Part shown: positions 1 through 9,810 of the stretch, one piece after another | Numbering within the stretch: position 1 is the first letter of the stretch | Layout: each line of letters begins with the position of its first letter | NCBI RefSeq assembly: GCF_947623445.1 | Contig: NC_135248.1 | Coordinates: 15,013,820 to 15,077,819 of the forward strand | From: Clavelina lepadiformis | Lineage: Eukaryota > Chordata > Ascidiacea > Aplousobranchia > Clavelinidae | Length of the DNA: 64,000 nucleotides | Direction of reading: 5' to 3' | Position numbers and translations under genes: made by a program | Notes under the pieces: generated by a model | The model's input: the letters and a program-made list of their open reading frames with translations, nothing else | Database searches by the model: none | Told to the model about the DNA's origin: nothing

Positions 1-1631
1 GTTATTATGACAACATCATAGCCTTTGCATTTTAAAGGATGAACGTTATAAGACCATCTTTGCAACCATCAAAGTTAAGTTTACTTAGATCCAGAAAATT
101 GTTTCAAATAGAAAAGTACAAAGGGACTTTTTTTGCATAAAAATTCCTTTCCAAGCTCTGATAATTAATTAATTTATTGAAAGAAAAGAAATATCATAAT
201 TTACACAAATAAAACTAAAATGTTAGATTTTTTGCAAACATCTTCAAAAATATAACTTACTTAATCTGATCCGCAATATGACGTCTGAACAGTCCTGTTA
301 AACTTTGAATTTTGCGTGCAATCGCACATTTATTTGTTAAATACATGAAATCAAAATTTTTTGTTGTAATTGAGCAAAAATACAAAAGTTAAATTAAAAA
401 GCGGTTTATGTTTCAATGTGAAGTGATGATAAATTTACCAAACGCAGCGGTGTTGATATTGCAATTGTTATAATACACTATTAACGTCATACAGTAAAGA
501 CAATTGGAAAAGGCAAAAAAGACACTGGTTCATCAGCATTTCATTATTACCAAATAGTAGTAGACGTCAACTTAGCATTTAGTTACGTTTTGTATATATG
601 TTATGTTATAAACTGATTTAAAATTTGCTACAGACTGTACATGACCAACCGAAACTTAGAGTAATATTTCCAGACAAGGAGAAAATAATCTTATCAGCGT
701 GAAGCGAAGTAAATATTTTCATCCTTTTCGCAAACAGACACTTCCAAAACGAAAACAAAAGCTGCAAAGAGTAAAATACAAACTCAAACAAAACCCTCAA
801 ACCCCGTAATTAAATAAACAAAGCCATCTAGAGAAGACGGGGAGCGCTCATTGTGAGGTAACAATGGGATAGTCACCAGCAGCGATAAAACGTTTCTATC
901 AAGTCAGGTTTTGGAAGGTGAATGTCAACTCCCCTATGCATGACGATAGTTATAAAATGTGGAGTTGTTGGGAATTTCGGAAACGACAATTTTATCATTT
1001 TAACCACCTTTGATAGAGTAACAACAATCTCTAAACCGATTAAGGATTTATTCAACTCATATAAAATAATGGTTTTAATAACTTAAAAGTTGCTCACAAA
1101 ATGTATCTTTTCGCAAGAACTTTCTAATACAGTATATTCATGATTTTCGAATCTAAAAAGCTCTGGTCTTAGTTTAGAATTAACCAACAATCACAAGCGA
1201 AATGCGTCGAGGGTTAAAATAAAAGTTTGGTTTTGGTTCAATATTTCTATACTAATGTGCTATTGAAATGCTATTAAAGCGTTTCTTGGACTTTTTGAGA
1301 CGATGTTTTCAATTTTTGACCATAGTGTGTTAAGCTAAAAATCTAAATAAAAAACATGTCTTTATTAAGTTTTAAACCTGTATTTAACATACGTTGTCAA
1401 TGTACATTTTTGTTGTGTCACTGAATTAATCCAGTAACGACAAATAATTTAAACTTCACGCCCTCATTATTTCGTCATCACGCAACGTCATTAATGTACG
1501 AGTGCTGAGTACAAGCATTTACGCGATAAAGACCGGTTGAAGGAAAATAATGAGCTGTGTAATCACAGCACGTGACCTGGTGGGAAAAGGATTGTCTACA
1601 AAATGAAATTAAACAAACAAAGAATCAATTG

Positions 1632-1679
1632 TGACGTCGTAATAAGACAAAGGCAAAGTGAGATACGGCCAGGTATAAA
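1632..1679 (+). promoter_or_regulatory. Core promoter of array gene A (CRE-like site and TATA box)
   Basis: TGACGTCG lies at 1632-1639 and TATAAA at 1674-1679. Transcription probably starts near 1705. The same pair, in the same order and spacing, stands before copies B and C. In B and C the CRE-like site is followed by TGATAA (GATA-type), which reads TAATAA here. Confidence 0.6.
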
Positions 1680-1888
1680 TGACGAGGACACATCTGAATG
1701 TGTCCAGTAGTTGGTCAATGTTCGACAGGTAACATTTGAAGCAGAAGTAATCGTAAAAGTCTTTACAGCTTGATACAAGTTGAAAAGTCTGCCAGAGGTA
1801 TGTATCTTTCTACATTTGTATGATTAGATAATCGTGATATCTTTTATCTGTTTTTATGTTTTCATATTTCTTCAAAATACAGAACAAA

Positions 1889-2725
1889 ATGAATCCTCCT
1901 AACGACCCTACCCGCTCACCTGTTGCTCCTGACAACACAAGACCTAACACAGATCCTCAAAATTCGTTCTCGGCTGCCCAACAACTATATTCCCGTTCTC
2001 AGGCCCATTTTTATCCATCAATGCCCATGGCTTTATTTTATCCCGGATATGACGCATCAGGACATGTTCATCAACCTCCACCGTTCTCATTCGACTATCA
2101 GCATCCTTATTACTTTCAACCCCAGCAAATTCCGATGCAATATCAAGATCTACAACAACCATCTAACTTTCAGCAACACCCGTCAACCATCGCTTATGAT
2201 CAGGTCGAAGTATCGGAACAAAGCGACGACACTTCCTGCTGGCGTAATTACCAAAACCATTGGACAGTTTTTGATGTCATGTCCGGTCAGGTCAACTACA
2301 TCCGGATCCAAATTGAAGAAAATCCCTCCGAGTATTTTCATACAAATTTCAATTCGTCAAGCAACTCACCAGAATCCTCCTACAATTCAACAGAAGATTC
2401 AAATGAAGCGCCTGAACACAGACAACAAAAAAGAAATGCGCAATCGCCACAAAGGAACCCGGAAAGTTTAGCAGAATTTGCCGAGCTTCATGCAAGGCAA
2501 GATCCATTGGACTATTTTCATATCAACTCACCGGAATCTTCTTCCAATTTAACAGGGGCTTCAAATAGATCGCCTGAAACCAGACAGGAAGAAAGAAATG
2601 CGCAATCACCTCAAAGAAACCTGGAAGATTTAGCCGAATTTGCCGAGCTTCATGCACGGCAAGATCCGGTAATGCATCCAGTTATTGTCGATGTAAACAA
2701 CTTCAACGAAATACAAGAGGCTTGA
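1889..2725 (+). CDS. Array gene A: unrecognised Pro/Gln/Tyr-rich protein with internal repeats
   Basis: I do not recognise this 278-residue protein. A leader exon ends at 1797 (CAGAG/GTATGT) and an intron runs 1798-1882, ending in TACAG. The coding exon then begins six bases before the ATG at 1889, so an upstream in-frame ATG at 1856 lies in the intron and was rejected. Residues 1 to about 110 are low complexity (Pro, Gln, Tyr, with FYPGYDASGHVHQPP). A middle part contains EVSEQSDDTS and the DVMSGQVNYIRI block. The C-terminal half carries repeats with the core AEFAELHARQDP, each followed or preceded by Ser/Asn-rich and Arg/Gln-rich spacers. No signal peptide or membrane segment is seen. It may be a regulatory or structural disordered protein, but no function can be assigned. 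Confidence 0.8.
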   Translation: MNPPNDPTRSPVAPDNTRPNTDPQNSFSAAQQLYSRSQAHFYPSMPMALFYPGYDASGHVHQPPPFSFDYQHPYYFQPQQIPMQYQDLQQPSNFQQHPSTIAYDQVEVSEQSDDTSCWRNYQNHWTVFDVMSGQVNYIRIQIEENPSEYFHTNFNSSSNSPESSYNSTEDSNEAPEHRQQKRNAQSPQRNPESLAEFAELHARQDPLDYFHINSPESSSNLTGASNRSPETRQEERNAQSPQRNLEDLAEFAELHARQDPVMHPVIVDVNNFNEIQEA

Positions 2726-3022
2726 ATTCCAAATGATGGCGACTTTATGGAAGGGCAGGACGAGCTTGATTCAGATGACCCCAACCATTGACCAGAACCA
2801 TTCTATTATTAACCAGAACCACCACGAAATATTTCGAATAAATGGAGTTTTAGACATGTTTATTTCGCATGGAATTTAAAGGTATAAATTGGACAATTTT
2901 TAAAGCTGCCTTTTTGTTTATAACCCTGAGGTAAGATATAAACTTGTATTAAGCATGTGTAATTGTGTGTGTAATCTTATAGAATTCGTGTACGTCCTGT
3001 GTGCCTTATAAGCTTATAGTGT

Positions 3023-3028
3023 AATAAA
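3023..3028 (+). other. Polyadenylation signal of array gene A
   Basis: AATAAA lies about 300 bases after the stop codon of gene A. Another AATAAA at 2837-2842 could serve as a proximal site. Confidence 0.45.
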
Positions 3029-5346
3029 GTGAAATACGAAATGTTTTATGAGATTAAATCTGCTTTTTTAACGCTATAGTCACACTTCTACTTACCTTGA
3101 CAACCTTCTCACAATTCTCTTCAATTAATTATCCATTTATTTCCTGTCTTTGTGCTTCGGTAAATTTCGTTGTCTTCCTGTAACCGGTCGTGTCTTGATA
3201 GAGACGATCTATGGTGCTCGCATGGTTGTCCAACAACTCTTGCAAAGACCTCCGGCGTATTTGAACCAACGCCAACATAATTTCCTGCTGTAGATATTGC
3301 GCTAGTTATTCAATGCTTTGTTAATTCATGCCGAATTCCCATACAATTGCAAACTGTACCAACAAAAGCGTAATTTAATGTAGGAATTGTATAAGCGGTC
3401 TTCGAACATAATACATTGGCAAACAAAACAACTAGCGCAGGCAACATATCTATTTATTTGCAATGTCCGAGAACTAACATGTTCCGGACATGAACATATG
3501 TCCTTCCTCAAGCAGGAAACAGACGGAAATGCTAAAATCAAAGTTGTATAGATATTTATAAATTATAATGACCACGTACGGAAGTAACTGCAAGGAAAAG
3601 GGACACAAGGTTTAGAGCTTAAAAACAAAACGATACAATAAACATTGACAACTGCGAAAGCATTGTTCAAAATAACAGGCTGTCGCGATGGCAGATATTG
3701 TAGAAGAAAGCGGCATTGTGATGTTATTATGACGACATCGTAGCCTTTGCATTTTAAAGGATGAACGTTATAAGACCATCTTTGCAACCATCAAAGTTAA
3801 GTTTACTTAGATCCAGAAAATTGTTTCAAATAGAAAAGTACAAAGGGACTTTTTTTGCATAAAAATTCCTTTCCAAGCTCTGATAATTAATTAATTTATT
3901 GAAAGAAAAGAAATATCATAATTTACACAAATAAAGCTAAAATGTTAGATTTTTTGCAAACATCTTCAAAAATATAACTTACTTAATCTGATCCGCAATA
4001 TGACGTCTGAACAGTCCTGTTAAACTTTGCATTTTACGCGCAATCGCACATTTATTTGTTAAATACACGAAATCAAAAGTTTTTCTTGTAATTGAGCAAA
4101 AATACAACAGTTAAATTACAAAGCGGTTTATGTTTCAATGTGAAGTGATGATAAATTTACCAAACGCAGCGGTGCTGATATTGCAATTGTTATAATACAC
4201 TATTAACGTCATACAGTAAGGACAATCGGAAAAGACAAAAAACGACACTGGTTCATCAGCATTTCATTATTACCAAATAGCAGTAGACGTCAACTTAGCA
4301 TTTGGTTACGTTTTGTATAAATGTTATGTGATAAACTGATTTAAAATTTGCTACAGACTGTACATGACCAACCGAAACTTAGAGTAATATTTCCAGACAA
4401 GGAGAAAATAATCTTATCAGCGTGAAGCGAAGTAAACATTTTCACCCTTTTCGCAAACAGACATTTCCAAAACGTAAACAAAAGCTGCAAAGAGTAAAAT
4501 ACAAACTCAAACAAAGCCCACAAACACCGTAATTAAATAAACAAACGCCATCTAGAGAAGACGGGGAGCGCTCATTGTGAGGTAACAATGGGATAGTCAC
4601 CAGCAGCGATAAAACGTTTCTATCAAGCCAGGTTTTGGAAGGTGAAAGACAATGAGTCAATTACCCTATGCATGACGATAGTTATAAAATATAGGGTTAT
4701 TGGGAATTTCAGAAACGACAATTTTACCATTTTAACCACCTTTGATAGAATAATAACAATGTTTAAACTGATAAAGGATTTTTCAACTTTTTTAATAACT
4801 TCAAAGTTGCTCACATGAAGTATGTTTATGTAAGAAATTTCTAATACAGTATATTCATGATTTTCGAATCTAAATAACTCTGGTATAAGTTTAGCATTAA
4901 CCGACAATCACCAGCATAAAGCGTCGAGAGTTAAAATAGAAGTTTGGTTTTGGTTCAATATTTCTATACTAACGTGTTATCGGAATGCTACTAAAGCGTT
5001 TCTTGGGTTTTCAAAGCCGATGACTTCAATATTTGACCATAGCTTTTAAGCTAAAAATTCAAATATAAAATTTGTCTTTATTACGTTTTTATCCTTTACT
5101 TAACAAATGTTGTCAAAATACAATATTTTGTTGTCTCACTGAATTAATCCAGTAAAGACAAATAATTTAAACTTTGCGCCCTCATTATTTCGACATCACG
5201 CAACGTCATCAATGGACGAGTGCTGAGTACAAGCATTGACGCGATAAAGACCGGTTGAAGGAAACAAATAAGCTGTGAAATCGCACCACGTGACCTGGTG
5301 GGAAAAGGATTGTCTACCACAAGGAATTAAAAAAAGGAATCAATTG

Positions 5347-5394
5347 TGACGTCGTGATAAGAAAAAAACAAATCAAGATCAGGTCAGATATAAA
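5347..5394 (+). promoter_or_regulatory. Core promoter of array gene B
   Basis: TGACGTCG lies at 5347-5354, directly followed by TGATAA, with TATAAA at 5389-5394. The arrangement matches that of copies A and C. Confidence 0.6.
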
Positions 5395-5611
5395 TGACCA
5401 GGACGCATCTAAATGTGTCCAGTAGCTGAACAAATTTCTACAGGTAACATTTGAAGCAGAAGTAATCGTAAAAGTCTTAACAGCTTGACAAAAGTTGAAA
5501 AGTCTGTCAGAGCCTCAGAGGTATGTATCTTTCTACAGTTGTATGATTACATAATCGTGATCTCTTTAATCTGTTTTCATGTTTTCAGCTTTCTTCAAAA
5601 TACAGAACAAA

Positions 5612-6355
5612 ATGAATCCTCCTAACGACCCTACCCACTCACCTGTTGCTCCTGACAACACAAGAGCTAACACAGCTCCTCAAAATTCGTTCTCGGCGGC
5701 CCAACATCCATATTCCACCTATCAGGACTATTCTTATCGGACAACGCCCATGGCTTTGTTTTATCCCGGATATGACGCATCAGGACATGTTCATCAACCT
5801 CCAGCGCTCTCATTCGACTACCAGCATCCTTATTACTTTCAACCCCAGCAAATTCCGGTGCAATATCAAGATCTACAGCAACCATCAACTTTCCAGCAAC
5901 AACCGTCAACCATCGCTTATGATCAGGTCGAAGTACAGGAACAAAGCGACGACACTTCCTACGCGCATTATTACCAAAACCATGTGACAGTTTTCGAGGT
6001 CATGTCCGGGTTTGTCAACTACATGAGGATCCGAACTGAAGTGAATTCATTGGACTATTTTCATACAAACTTCTGTTCGTCAAGAAACTCACCGGAATCT
6101 TCCTCCAATTCATCCGAGGATTCAAATGAAGCGCCTGAATCCGAACAAAAAGAAAGAATTACGTCATCGCCACAAAGAAATCTAGAAGCTTTAGCAGAAT
6201 TTTCCGAGCTTCATGCAAGGCAAGATCCATTGGACTATTTTCATATCAGTTTCAATCCGTCAAACAACTCAGCAGAAACTTCCCCCAATTCATCCGAGGC
6301 TTCAAATGAAGCGCCTGAACCCAGACAGGAAGAAAGAAATGCACAAACACCTTAA
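5612..6355 (+). CDS. Array gene B: shortened paralogue of gene A
   Basis: The protein has 247 residues and is closely similar to gene A throughout its N-terminal half (FYPGYDASGHVHQPP, DQVEVQEQSDDTS). It has the same leader exon (ending 5520), intron (5521-5605) and ATG context. The intron also contains a second AG at 5587. A Gln codon of copy A (CAA) is TAA here, so the protein stops just before the position of the last AEFAELHARQDP module. Unread sequence related to the missing tail follows to about 6430. The remaining repeat modules (AEFSELHARQDPLDYFH) are intact. The sequence cannot show whether the short form is functional. No 3' region or polyadenylation signal like that of unit A follows; unit C begins almost at once. 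Confidence 0.7.
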   Translation: MNPPNDPTHSPVAPDNTRANTAPQNSFSAAQHPYSTYQDYSYRTTPMALFYPGYDASGHVHQPPALSFDYQHPYYFQPQQIPVQYQDLQQPSTFQQQPSTIAYDQVEVQEQSDDTSYAHYYQNHVTVFEVMSGFVNYMRIRTEVNSLDYFHTNFCSSRNSPESSSNSSEDSNEAPESEQKERITSSPQRNLEALAEFSELHARQDPLDYFHISFNPSNNSAETSPNSSEASNEAPEPRQEERNAQTP

Positions 6356-7842
6356 AGAAGCCCGGAAATTTTAGACGAATTTGCCGAGCTTCATGCATCT
6401 CGATATTGTTTAAAAAGCGAACTTCAACGAAAATCAACTTAATCTTAATATAACTTACTTAATCTGATCCGCAATATGACGTCTGAACAGTCTTGTTAAA
6501 CTTTGAATTTTGCACGAAATCACACATTTATTTGTTAAATACACGAAATCGAAAGTTTTGTTGTAATTGAGCAAAATTACAAAAGTTAAATTACAAAGCG
6601 GTTTATATTTCAATGTGAAGTGATGATAAATTTACCAAACGCAGCGGTGTCGATATTGCAATTGTTATAATACACTATTAACGTCATAGAGTAAGGACAA
6701 TTGGAAAAGACATAAAACGACACTGGTTCATCAGCTTTGCATTATTACCAAATAGCAGTAGACGTCAACTTAGCATTTAGTTACGTTTTGTATAAATGTT
6801 ATGTCATAAACTGATTTAAAATTTGCTACAGACTGTACATTACCGACCTTACATGAATTGCTCGAAAGTGTTGGAAGTTTAGAATAATTCTTCTACACAA
6901 GAAGAAAATTATCTCATCAGCGTAAAGCGAAGTAAATATTGTCATCCGTGTTGCGAGCAGACACTTCCAAAACGAAAACAAAAGCTGCAAAGAGTAAAAT
7001 ACAAACTCAAACAAAGCCCTCAAACCCCGCAATTAAATAAACAAACGCCATCTAGAGAAGACGGGGAGCACTCATTGTGAGGTAACAATGGGATAGTCAC
7101 CAGCAGCGATAAAGCGTTTCTATCAAGCCAGGTTTTGGAAGGTGAAAGACATTGAGTCAATTACCCTATGCATGACGATAGTTATAATTTTATAAAATAT
7201 AGGGTTATTCGGAATTTCAGAAACGACAATTTTACCATTTTAACCACCTTTGATAGAATAATAACAATCTCTAAACTGATAAAGAATTTATTCAACTTTT
7301 TTAATAACTTAAAAATTGCTCACATGAAGTATGTTTATGTAAGAAATTTCTTATACAGTATATTCATGATTTTCGAATCTAAATAACTCGGTCTTAGTTT
7401 AGCATTAACCGACAATCATCAGCATAACTCGTCAAACGGTAATATAAAAGTTTGGTTTTGGTTTAATATTTCTATACTAATGTGTTACCGGAATGCTATT
7501 AAAGCGTTTCTTGGGTTTTTAAAGTCGATGATTTCAATATTTAACCATTTCTAATTCAAAATTTGTATTTGTTAAATTGTTAACCTGTATTTAGCTTATG
7601 TTCTCAAAATATATTATTGTGTCACAATCCAGTCACAATCCAGTAACGACAAATAATTTAAACTTCGCGCCCTCATTATTTCGTCATCACGCAACGTCAT
7701 CAATGGACGAGTGCTGAGTACAAGCATTGACGCGATAAAGACCGGTTGAAGGAAACAAATAAGCTGTGAAATCGAAGCACGTGACCTGGTGGTGAAGCGA
7801 TCGGGGACGATCAGAAATTAAACCAACAAAAAGTCGACATTG

Positions 7843-7890
7843 TGACGTCGTGATAAGAAAAAAGCAAAGCCAGATAAGGTCAGGTATAAA
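7843..7890 (+). promoter_or_regulatory. Core promoter of degenerate copy C
   Basis: TGACGTCG at 7843-7850, followed by TGATAA, and TATAAA at 7885-7890 are all kept although the gene behind them is damaged. A further GATAAG lies at about 7873. Confidence 0.5.
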
Positions 7891-8058
7891 TGACCTTGCT
7901 TTGTGTCTCGCAGCTGATCAATTTTTGACAGGTAACATTTGAAGCAGAAGTAATCGTAATCGTCATAATAGCTTGATACAAGTAGAAAAGTCTGCCAGAG
8001 GTAAGTATCTTTCTACATTTGTATGATTACATAATCGCGAAATTTTTTATCTGTTTTT

Positions 8059-8451
8059 ATGTCAAGCAACTCACCAGAATCCTCCTCCAAATTATCCGAG
8101 GCTTCAAATCGAGCGCCTGAACCCAGTCAGCAAGAAAGAATTGCGTCATCGCCACAAAGAAACCGAGAAGCTTTAGCAGAATTTTCCGAGCTTCATGCAT
8201 GGCAAGATCCGTTCGACTATTTTCACATCAATTTCAATCCGTCAAACAACTCAGCAGAAACTTCCCCTAATTCTAGCGAGGCTTTAAATGAAACGCCTGA
8301 ACCTAGACAGCAAGAAAGAAATGCACAAACACTTCAAAGAAACCCGGGAAGCTTTATCAGAATTTTCCGAACTTCATGCAAGTGTTACACTTGTTTTTGC
8401 CCTGTATCTGTTGCGTTTCTCCCTTGCGGCCGATTGCGCAAATATTTATAA
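8059..8451 (+). pseudogene. Array gene C: 5'-deleted copy whose open frame starts in former intron
   Basis: The deletion fuses intron sequence (TTTTTATG, equivalent to 1858 of copy A) to the C-terminal repeat region (equivalent to 2357). This creates an ATG in frame with the Ser/Asn-rich repeats and AEFSELHAWQDPFDYFH, giving a 130-codon open frame. Near its end a one-base insertion relative to copies A and B (AACCCGGGAAGC instead of AACCCGGAAGC) throws the last module out of frame, and the final 30 or so residues are unrelated. The leader exon's donor at 8001 has no acceptor at its usual place. This is most simply a pseudogene, but an unspliced transcript could encode the short repeat protein. 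Confidence 0.7.
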
Positions 8452-8604
8452 TGACCTCGTACGGAAGTAATTGCAAGGAAAAATCAGGCGGGAATTAGAG
8501 TTTAAAAACAAAACGATACAATAAACATTGACAACTGCGAAAGCATTGTTCAAAATAACAGGCTGTCGCGATGGCAGATATTGTAGAAGAAAGCGGCATT
8601 GTGA

Positions 8605-9010
8605 TGTTATTATGACGACATTGTATCCTTTGAATTTTAAAGGATGAACGTTATAAAACGATCTTTGCGAACATCAAAGTAAAATTTACTTAGATCGAGA
8701 AAATTGTTACAAATAGAAAAGTAGAAACGAACTTTTCCTGTATAAAATTACTTTTTTAAATTCTGATAAATTATTAAAAGCAAATAAATATCAAATATTA
8801 CACAATTAAAACTAAAATGTTAGATTTTTTGCAAACATCTTTAAAAATAAAACTTACTTAATCTGATCCGCAATATTCCGTCTGAACAGTCATGTTAAAT
8901 TTTGCATTTTGCGCGCAATCGCACATTTATTTGTTAAATACACGAAATCAATAGTTCTTGCTGTAATAGAGCAAAAATGCAAACCTTACAAAGCTGTTGA
9001 CCTTTCGATA
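8605..9010 (+). repeat. Tandem array unit D (stub)
   Basis: About 400 bases match the start of units A and B (1-400 and 3723-4130), with many more differences than those two show between themselves. Similarity fades after about 9010, well before any promoter or coding sequence. This marks the right border of the array and looks like its oldest part. Confidence 0.7.
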
Positions 9011-9810
9011 TGAAATGAAGATAAATGCAACATGATCTAAATTTTAGAAATATCCAGTTTACTCGTTTCCTTAAATAATAATCAGGTTATCATTTGATCA
9101 GTTTAGCATTCTACTACACGTGACTAGATTTAATCATTTATAACTGAAGCTGCTGTTTACAACAGGATCAGCGCCTGTTATAGGTTGTACTCAGCTAAGG
9201 GTTAGATTAAACTTCGACCTACAGTAAATAAACTAAATTAGGGGAAGTGTGACATCATAATTTGGTATAACTTTTGTTTTTAGGCAATACTAGGTAACAC
9301 AGAAACCAAAACGTACGAAAATCAAATAAAAACCAAAACAAACCTTTAAACAAGGTTTACAGGTTTGAGTATTCCAAAGTTAACTCATAAATTGTTGCCA
9401 CGTATCCAGCCTTTTTATTATAAACTGACGGTTACGCGGTACGGTGACCATTAACTCTCAATATTCTATCGGTTTACATTGCAGTTCATGTTTATAACAT
9501 TATCAAAAGTATCACAAGACCCAGAACGACACTTGTTTAAAAAACGTTCTTGTCAAAAATAAATATGTCGCCTTAAAAACAACGTCGATTTCTGTAAGAA
9601 CCATGCAAGCAGTTTAATTAATTCATGGATTTAATAATACGTCAGAATTGCAGAACAGTTTAAGTTTGGCTCTCTTTGCACATTGTGTTACACTGGACAC
9701 ACTTTGCCTTTCTTATGATGCTTGCATAGCCGTTATTTAAAGGAAAAAAGCGTATTTCAGGCAACGAATGATTTCGAAAAAGAACAGAGTTTATGCGCCT
9801 AAACCTTCAT
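9011..9810. other. Spacer without recognisable gene
   Basis: AT-rich spacer between the tandem array and the first P450 gene. I see no open frame, repeat or RNA gene. The 3' UTR of the P450 gene (minus strand) must lie in its right part; a possible ATTAAA (minus strand) stands near 9612. Confidence 0.5.

Larger units (their letters stand above)
1..3722 (+). repeat. Tandem array unit A (complete)
   Basis: This is the first of four head-to-tail units. Sequence at 1 recurs at 3723 and again at 8605, and the whole 5' flank up to the gene is nearly identical in units A and B. The unit holds about 1.6 kb of upstream sequence, a noncoding first exon, one intron, the coding exon at 1889-2725, and a 3' region (2726-3555). 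That 3' region is missing from units B and C. No other gene is supported inside the unit; the short open frames in the flank are not conserved as proteins between units. Confidence 0.85.
3723..6446 (+). repeat. Tandem array unit B (3' shortened)
   Basis: Unit B repeats unit A from its first base at an offset of 3722. It is nearly identical through the upstream flank, promoter, leader exon and intron. It ends just after the coding region, where unit A would continue with about 800 bases of 3' sequence, and passes straight into unit C. The junction is near 6447, where sequence homologous to 3971 resumes. Confidence 0.85.
6447..8604 (+). repeat. Tandem array unit C (internally deleted)
   Basis: The unit resumes at a point equivalent to 3971 of unit B. 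It keeps the upstream flank, promoter, leader exon and splice donor (8001), and then lacks about 500 bases covering the splice acceptor, the start codon and the N-terminal half of the protein. Its end (8444-8604) matches 3556-3722, so most of the 3' region present in unit A is also gone. It is more diverged from A and B than they are from each other. Confidence 0.8.

Noticed and set aside
1856-1888. Upstream ATG of array gene A
   Set aside because: It lies in the 5' intron before a clear acceptor (TACAG), so the start at 1889 is preferred.
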